From the NCBI GenBank assembly GCA_963277665.1, contig OY728131.1:1396268688-1396332687 (forward strand): a stretch of 64,000 bases of DNA. The letters are read 5' to 3'. The notes under the pieces are model-generated. The model searched no databases. It was not told where the DNA came from and saw nothing but the letters and a program-made list of their open reading frames with translations. This DNA comes from Viscum album (lineage: Eukaryota; Streptophyta; Magnoliopsida; Santalales; Viscaceae). The position numbers were made by a program, and so were the translations under genes. How positions within the stretch are numbered: position 1 is the first letter of the stretch; the number at the start of each line of letters is the position of its first letter. Shown here in pieces: positions 58,549 through 64,000 of the stretch.

Positions 58549-58796
58549 CATGACGTTAAACTGTACGGACAATGATATTAAAAATTCCCATTTCCCCATG
58601 TACAAAACAGACCTGCATGGGGTTTATATCTTCATCCTTACCGCATGACGTAAAACTACATGGAATTTGTCCCCACAGTGCGACGTTAAACAGCGCAGAC
58701 CCCCCTTTTTCTTTCAAGTCAGGGCACCTTTGTCCTTACCGTATGACGTTAAACTGCATAGATTTTGTCCTCACCGCATGAAGTTAAACTGCAAAG
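58549..58796. repeat. Dyad-motif cluster 2
   Basis: Copies start at 58,549, 58,644, 58,679, 58,742 and 58,777. Two pairs again have 35-base spacing. Two more isolated copies lie at 58,050 and 58,085, also 35 apart. Confidence 0.8.
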
Positions 58797-58889
58797 ACTT
58801 CATCCCATCCCACTCCGGACACATGGCGATACGAGGTGGAGATATTCCTTGCACATTTGGATACATCCTTTCCATACATCAGATTCGAT

Positions 58890-61410
58890 GGTCCGGATAA
58901 TTCTGGATCTTCATAACCACTCATGGCCATCGGAGGTGGAAAGTCATGGACCCATGGAAAACTTTGTACGACTATGCATACCATGCCCTCAGCGGCACTG
59001 CATATTGATATCCCCTGGCCCATCTACCAAAAGCAAGATTTCCACAGGTGGCACTCTTCCTAGCTCCGTAAGCTTACCGGCCTCATAGCCCCCATACCAT
59101 ACCTCTTGATCCAGAAGTTTACGGAGAAGTGGTTTACAAGTTCATTTCCCTTTTCACATTCAGGTTTTTCCAGGGTTTCCCTATCTGGATAGCCTGTGTG
59201 TCCTCCAGTGGTTCACATAGGGACCTGCGTCAACAAAAATCAAGCCAGGACTAAGCTACTTTGACTCAACGGACAATTATGGTGAAGATGTTTCTTGTAT
59301 ACCCAGACACCATTATCCCCACATGTTGAACTCTGCACTATGATCAATCACGGATTTTCATAATCATTAATGGCCTTCAGAAGTAGAATGGTATCAACCC
59401 GGGGACCCCCTTGTACGACTATTCATATCATTCCCTCATCGGCTCTGCATAATGATATCCCCTGGCTCATCCATCAAAGGCAATATTTCCTCGGGCAGTA
59501 CTTCTCCTAGCCCCATATGCCTACCGGCCTCAGAGCCCCCACACCATACCTCCTGATCCGGGAAAGCTCAAAGTTGCAGTTTACGACCTTCATCCCCCGC
59601 CTTGTCCTAAGTATATCAGATAATATTAACTCAGTTATCCTTCGAGTGATTGCAGTAATAGTCACCCAATGGTCCGAGCTCTATGACTGATAATCTAGCA
59701 GTACCTAGTCCTTAACGCATGATGTTAAGCTGCATGGAATGAATGCACACCCCCGCGCAAAAAAAATGGAGAAAAGATTAGTGCAGGGGGCTCTTTGAAA
59801 CTCAACAACCAAGCAGGGACGGATATCTCTGATATGTCCAGACATTCCCCTACCAAATGACAATCTTCATGGCCCAGATAATTGCGGATCTTCATAACCA
59901 TTCATGGCCATCGGAAGTGGAAAGTCATTGACCCGTGGACACCTTTGTACGACTATTCATAATATGCCCTCAACTGCTCTGCATAATGATATCCCCTGGC
60001 TCATCCATCAAAGGAATGATTTCCACATGCAATGCTCTTTCTATCTACATACGCTTACCGGCCTCAGAGCCCCCATATCACCACTCCTAATCCAAGAGGC
60101 CCTAGAACCATGATTTACACCATCAACCCCCCTTCCACGTCTGGGGCATGTTGAGGTATTCAAGCCCTGTTATATTCTGATGAAGAGCAGCCTTCGCAAA
60201 AATTCCCCCCATCCTCGCCGCATGATGTTAAACTGCACGGAAACCTTTAAAGATATCCCTGTCTTTACCGCATGATGATAAACTGCACAGAATCCGTCCT
60301 CGCTGCATGACGTTAAACTTCATAGAAACCTTTAAAATTTCCTCTCCTCCATGCCACATGATGCCAAACTGGAAGGATTATGTCCCAAACACATGATGAT
60401 AAACTACACGGTCATACTCGCCACGGGTTCAATGAGAAACAGAGGCTTCTCTTCATCTTTCAGTGCACGGGTCAGACCTGCACGAACCACCGCCTCACAC
60501 CAGCGTGAGAAAGAATTACTTCACCCATTCTAAAGAATTTTAGTCTAGATATTTCCACCATATTCAGGCACCCTCTCATCATAAACCATACTCTGTACCT
60601 AGAAAAAAAAGGTTGAACTCTCATAAGCCACCCCTGGTGGTTCCAAACCTCAACTTCCCTAAAGTATCTCGACTATCAGATGTGGATAGACTTTGACTTA
60701 AGGACACATTTGTATGAAAATGCATACCATGCCCTCAGTGGCTCTGCATATTGATCTCCCCTGGCCCATCTACCAAAGGAAATATTTCATTAGGCGATGC
60801 TTCTCTCCGTAAACCTCTTGGCCTCTGATCCCCCATTTCTATCCCAGGATTCGGAAACCCTCTGAGCTACAGTTTACCAACCTCTTCCACAATCCTACCT
60901 GAATGCAGAGGAACGTATTTGACAAAATTACTGAGAACCAGGAGAATTCGTTCCATTTCAGATGATGTCTCAGCTGCATGACTTTAAACTACACCAATCC
61001 CCAACCGTCCTTTACCCTAGATAAATGAGTAGGATGGGAACCTTGATTCCACACTCTTGATTGATACAGATGTTCTCAAAACCCTTTCAGATGTCACATT
61101 CCCCTTCTAATCCACCCCTGGTGGTTTTCAAAATTTTCCAAGCCACCCATTGTGGTTTCAAGAATCCGGACTTCCATTAGGTCCCCTGGCCATCAGAAAT
61201 GGATAATCCTTTGGCTTAAGGACACCTTTTTATGACTATGCATACCATGCCCTCAGCGGCTATGCATATTGATCACCCCGGGCCCGTCTACCAAAGGCAT
61301 GTTTTCCTTAGTCAACGCTCTTTCTACCTCTGTACTCCGACACGACTCCCATTCCTTGAGACATGTCAGGCATGCCATTCAAATTTAAACATGTTTCCCC
61401 CCACATGCGT
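58890..61410. repeat. Long dispersed direct repeats (five copies)
   Basis: A block with CATGGCCATCGGAAGTGGAA, then TTTGTACGACTATGCATACC, ATGCCCTCAGCGGCTCTGCA, GATATCCCCTGGCCCATCTA, a CCAAAGGCA..ATTTCC stretch and TACCGGCCTCAGAGCCCCCA recurs starting near 58,922, 59,367, 59,902, 60,674 and 61,189. Copies are incomplete to different degrees and carry different fillers. Short frames inside (for example 59,904-60,113) are not conserved between copies. Confidence 0.8.
60221..60411. repeat. Dyad-motif cluster 3
   Basis: Copies start at 60,221, 60,271, 60,306, 60,357 and 60,392 (spacings 50, 35, 51, 35). Isolated copies lie at 59,718 and 60,977. These are more diverged than cluster 1, mostly ATGATG in place of ATGACG. 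Confidence 0.75.
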
Positions 61411-61697
61411 CTGAAGGGTATTAAGACATATCTTAATATGTTGAACCCCATTGGGGCCCTCACCCCACCATATTTGGTTAAATCTGTTCGACCTAAAACA
61501 TTAGTAGTGATAGTCTTGTAAGAGAGACATTAAACCGCTCACGGAAGAAAGAGTCACAAAGCCACATAGGCCGAAAACCTGAAAAGGGAGACCTAAGAAA
61601 AAGTCGGGTTATACCCGCTGGGTCCATACCAAATGGGCCCAGGAAAAATCAGGGCATAAAAAGAAAAAAAAATAGGCAAAAAGTTTGTAGGGTTTTT

Positions 61698-61840
61698 CTA
61701 TAAAACCTTATAAATAGTCAGACTATGCTCACTGGATCCCATGGTCCATGAAAAAATTAGAGATTGTTTTTCTGAGTTACGATTAGTTCTGATTCAGTGA
61801 ATTTTTATTCTCGCAATAATTGTTCTAAGTAACAATAAAA
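61698..61840 (+). promoter_or_regulatory. TATA-like box and poly(A)-signal-like word
   Basis: CTATAAAACCTTATAAATAG lies at 61,698-61,717 and AACAATAAAATT near 61,830. The pair has the spacing of an LTR U3/R/U5 core on the + strand, but no LTR ends could be paired with it. It could also be an AT-rich 3' flank of the antisense ORF. Confidence 0.25.
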
Positions 61841-61992
61841 TTACACAGCAACGAGTGGTTAAAAAGAGACTGTGTTTCATTCGAACAAAAAAAGGGAGGA
61901 CGTCCACAAGTCAGGGTCTCTCCTTCACACAAAAAAAGAGGGGGGGTACAGAGGGGTAAGTAAAACAGGGGATACAAAAGTAGCTCTGATAG

Positions 61993-62625
61993 TTATAAAG
62001 GAGCTCGACTTGCTCTCCCCACCATGTCGGTGACTGTGCGGTGAAGTTCGTTGCAAGATTGTTCCAACACTACCTTCTCCCTGGTTTCAACCTCAGCCAC
62101 CAGACAGATATGATCCACTACGGTTTGGAGATCGTTGATCCATTTTCTGGTAACTTCAAGATGACCAATCATAGCCGATAACTGATTCCTCAGCATCGCA
62201 GCCCGTTCTTCACATGCATGCAGCTCAATGGATAGGAAGGCCGCCTGATTTCGAGAGATCGCCTCCAATGCTATCAGTTTATGGAGATTTGTTGTGGTTT
62301 CCTCCAAGGTTTGGGCCCCACAATGAGTGATCTTGAAGTGAGCAAGCTTGCGTTCATTAGTGATAGCTTTCTCGCGGACCATGATAACTTGGGAAACAAG
62401 AGAATGGAACTACCAATAGTCAAAGCCACCTGACCCCAAACCCAGCAAGAGCTGACAAAGAGCTCTGGTTTTAATTTCCATTTCAGCTAAAGGGGTTTTG
62501 GTGATGATTTCACATATTCGGGGACAGTGCCACCTACTCACTACATGGTGGTCTTCCATGGTATGAGGATATTTGGTATCCTCACTGGATGAGATGAGAA
62601 CAAAGTCTGGCATGGCAGCCCGCAC
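61993..62625 (-). pseudogene. Antisense ORF of the Tat element, C-terminal coiled-coil part
   Basis: The - strand frame 62,382-61,993 (129 codons) is a long helix of heptad type with evenly spaced Leu, Ile and Val (LEETTTNLHKLIALEAISRN, ERAAMLRNQLSAMIGHLE, WINDLQTVVDHICLVAEVET). The neighbouring frame 62,625-62,410 leads into it and contains PRICEIITKTPLAEMEIKTR. A coiled-coil tail is common after the plant-mobile-domain region in antisense ORFs of such elements, to my knowledge. The ORF ends about 120 bases before the + strand AATAAA word. Confidence 0.55.
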
Positions 62626-62686
62626 GGACGTGTGGTCACTAGAAGTTGACCCTGAAGATGGAAGGTCTGGATCACCTAACCCTGAT

Positions 62687-63160
62687 TCAGGCTTGGGGGA
62701 CCAAGTTGATAAGACCGGTATCGACTAGTGGAACCTCCAGGTTTGTCTCGCTGGGACCCGACACCATAGGGTCATCTTCATCCATGCACAAGAGGGATGA
62801 ATTTTCCTGAACTGCGGCCACCATAGGGATGGGAGAGGGAAGTTCTCTGAGATGATTTGATTGACGAGCCATTACTCTGTCCTACCTTAAAACTGATGAG
62901 GAAGGTGTAGTGGATGCAGCAGCCACCATACCTCCTAATTTGGGAACCTGCTAGACAGCCTTCCCTAGGATCCCATCAGGATAGAATTTTACCAATGTTT
63001 TTATATACTCTATGGAAAGGCCGACAGCCGCGCCCGTATCAGGCAGGGGAATACTTGTGTCAGATCCCTCTCGTGTCAGCATCATCCACCACTAACGAAG
63101 TATGGATGGATGCAATCCTTGAGCTCAAGAAGGGGGAAGGGAAACTTGGACTTTCATGCA
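62687..63160 (-). pseudogene. Antisense ORF, middle linker
   Basis: The - strand frame 62,872-62,687 reads an acidic, Ser/Pro-rich segment (SSLLCMDEDDPMVSGPSETN) typical of a disordered linker. Between 62,873 and 63,160 I cannot read a continuous frame. Confidence 0.4.
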
Positions 63161-63166
63161 CCTGAA

Positions 63167-64000
63167 CTAGCAAGAAAAACAATACGGGACATACAGCTTA
63201 CACAAAGAATCACCATCGATCTGTGCGGACAGAAACCCTTCCCGCAGGGAGACCATGTAAGAGTTCTCCTCCAAGCTCCCCTGACGGTTGTCAACTAAGA
63301 CACCAGAAGTGGTGGGGTAGGGTGTTAAGATGAACTGGGGGAAGTCGCTCAGAAGCTCGAGGACTTCACTAGAGCTGAGCGACTTCAAGAGAACTCCGGC
63401 TATATCCAATAGGGTAGGCCGGAAGGTAGAAAACAAGATAGTTGTATTTTGATGATATTCATAATAGCGACAATGATTCGCCACCCAGCCGTACAAAAAT
63501 GGAAATGGCCCGCTTAGACGGTAGGGTGTCCCGCCCACCTGCATGTGGCTCAGTAGCTCGTAGATATGAGCCAAAGTGGGCACGACTAAATTCACCAAGT
63601 GTCCCTCTGCTAACTGGGATTCCCTCATCAAAGTGTAGGCCCGGATGCCTGGGTTGACATCCCAGGAAGGAAATAGTCATCCGCTAAAAAACATAGCAAA
63701 CATACCGGCCAACCGGAGAATAGGTGACACACTAGGGCGCACCTCATAACCCCATGAAAGGTAGTCACCTGCTTCCAGAACCGCCCAGTAAGAGCCCTGA
63801 ATGGTTGATGACTGTTGGGAAGGATGAGTCCTGGGATGCTTAATCATTGGCATAGGACCAGTGGTGTTCAGAAACAACCCTATCCATGTGCTATAAGGAA
63901 TAAGAGAACGGGCACGCCCGGCCTGACCTAGTGACTGCTCTGCCATGGTCAGTAGCTCTTTCACCAAAAAAGGAACCTGTTCAATGACATCCCATGCGTC
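63167..64000 (-). pseudogene. Antisense ORF, plant-mobile-domain-like part
   Basis: Two - strand frames, 63,967-63,677 and 63,631-63,167, form one interrupted coding region whose start lies beyond the window. The first reads RARSLIPYSTWIGLFLNTTG and GYEVRPSVSPILRLAGMF. The second reads VVPTLAHIYELLSHMQVGGT, SGPFPFLYGWVANHCRYYE, VLELLSDFPQFILTPY and ends LYVPYCFSCQF. The pattern A.LA.IY..L, GP...L..W......, PY....QFG follows the plant mobile domain found in MAIN-like proteins and in antisense ORFs of some plant gypsy elements. One stop and one shift separate the frames. Assignment is by pattern only. Confidence 0.6.

Larger units (their letters stand above)
57590..61870. other. Repeat-rich non-coding block between pol and the antisense ORF
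   Basis: About 4.3 kb with no recognisable protein. It is built almost wholly from three interspersed repeat families: a 20-bp dyad motif (19 sites), a 147-bp tandem unit with a stem-loop (57,838-58,520) and a long 450-770-base unit (58,890-61,410). Non-coding repeat regions 3' of pol are known in Tat elements and are variable between families. The block ends near a TATA-like box (61,709) and an AATAAAA word (61,833). Confidence 0.8.
43839..64000 (+). mobile_element. Giant Tat-lineage Ty3/gypsy retrotransposon, 3' end outside the window
   Basis: More than 20.1 kb without reaching a 3' LTR. Order: LTR, primer site, ORF1, gag, protease, RT, RNase H, second RNase H (archaeal type), integrase, a repeat-rich non-coding block, antisense ORF. 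The second RNase H and the sequence style of protease, RT and integrase place it in the plant Tat lineage (the group of Ogre, Retand and relatives). It combines an ORF upstream of gag, known from Ogre, with an antisense ORF downstream of pol. Stops and frameshifts make it non-functional as read, but it is far younger than the elements to its left. Confidence 0.85.

Noticed and set aside
61440..61870. 3' LTR of the Tat element
   Set aside because: It has a TATA-like box and poly(A)-like word but shares no sequence with the 5' LTR at 43,839-46,209, and the element-type antisense ORF lies beyond it.
1..64000. tRNA, rRNA, organelle DNA insertions or host genes
   Set aside because: I found no cloverleaf, rRNA core or chloroplast/mitochondrial gene sequence, and every readable domain belongs to a transposable element.

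Overview
The window is plant nuclear DNA, and I can support no host gene in it. Every coding trace belongs to a transposable element family typical of flowering plants: Ty3/gypsy chromovirus-like and Tat-lineage LTR retrotransposons, a Ty1/copia element, CACTA (En/Spm) DNA transposons with DUF4218/DUF4216 and a C48 peptidase ORF, and an L1-type LINE with an RNase H tail. The first 43.8 kb is very AT-rich and decayed; the last 20 kb has roughly balanced GC and is much better preserved. This suggests methylated, gene-poor heterochromatin of a TE-rich plant genome. The species cannot be read from the sequence.

Layout. 1-3,930: AT-rich DNA with no recognised gene. 3,931-10,402: chromovirus-like element A (LTR end, tRNA-iMet-type primer site, gag, RT, RNase H, start of integrase), cut off at 10,403. 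10,403-18,540: element B, two collinear LTRs (about 3.3 kb and a truncated 2.1 kb) around a short gag-bearing interior with no visible pol. 18,590-21,450: 3' part of a Ty1/copia element (RT, RNase H, polypurine tract, 3' LTR). 21,560-22,060: another Ty3/gypsy RNase H scrap. 22,940-29,490: a CACTA element on the + strand. 29,856-33,100: an intact primer site followed by 181-bp tandem repeats broken by a gag-like fragment. 33,310-38,190: a second CACTA of the same family on the - strand, so the two face each other about 30.5 kb. 38,190-43,838: AT-rich repeats holding a LINE 3' end.

43,839-64,000 (running past the window): one giant Tat-lineage retrotransposon. In order: 5' LTR, tRNA-Trp-type primer site, long upstream ORF1 with Gly/Pro-rich tandem repeats, gag, protease, RT, a degenerate RNase H, a second archaeal-type RNase H, integrase, about 4.3 kb of non-coding DNA built from three repeat families, and an antisense ORF with a plant-mobile-domain-like region and a coiled-coil tail. 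Its 3' LTR lies outside the window.

No element here looks functional as read. All ORFs carry stops or frameshifts, many explainable by C-to-T decay. The most unusual signals are in the giant element: a dyad-symmetric 20-bp motif repeated about 19 times, a stem-loop shared by the LTR and the 3' region, and the repetitive ORF1. The 181-bp array next to a primer site is also notable.
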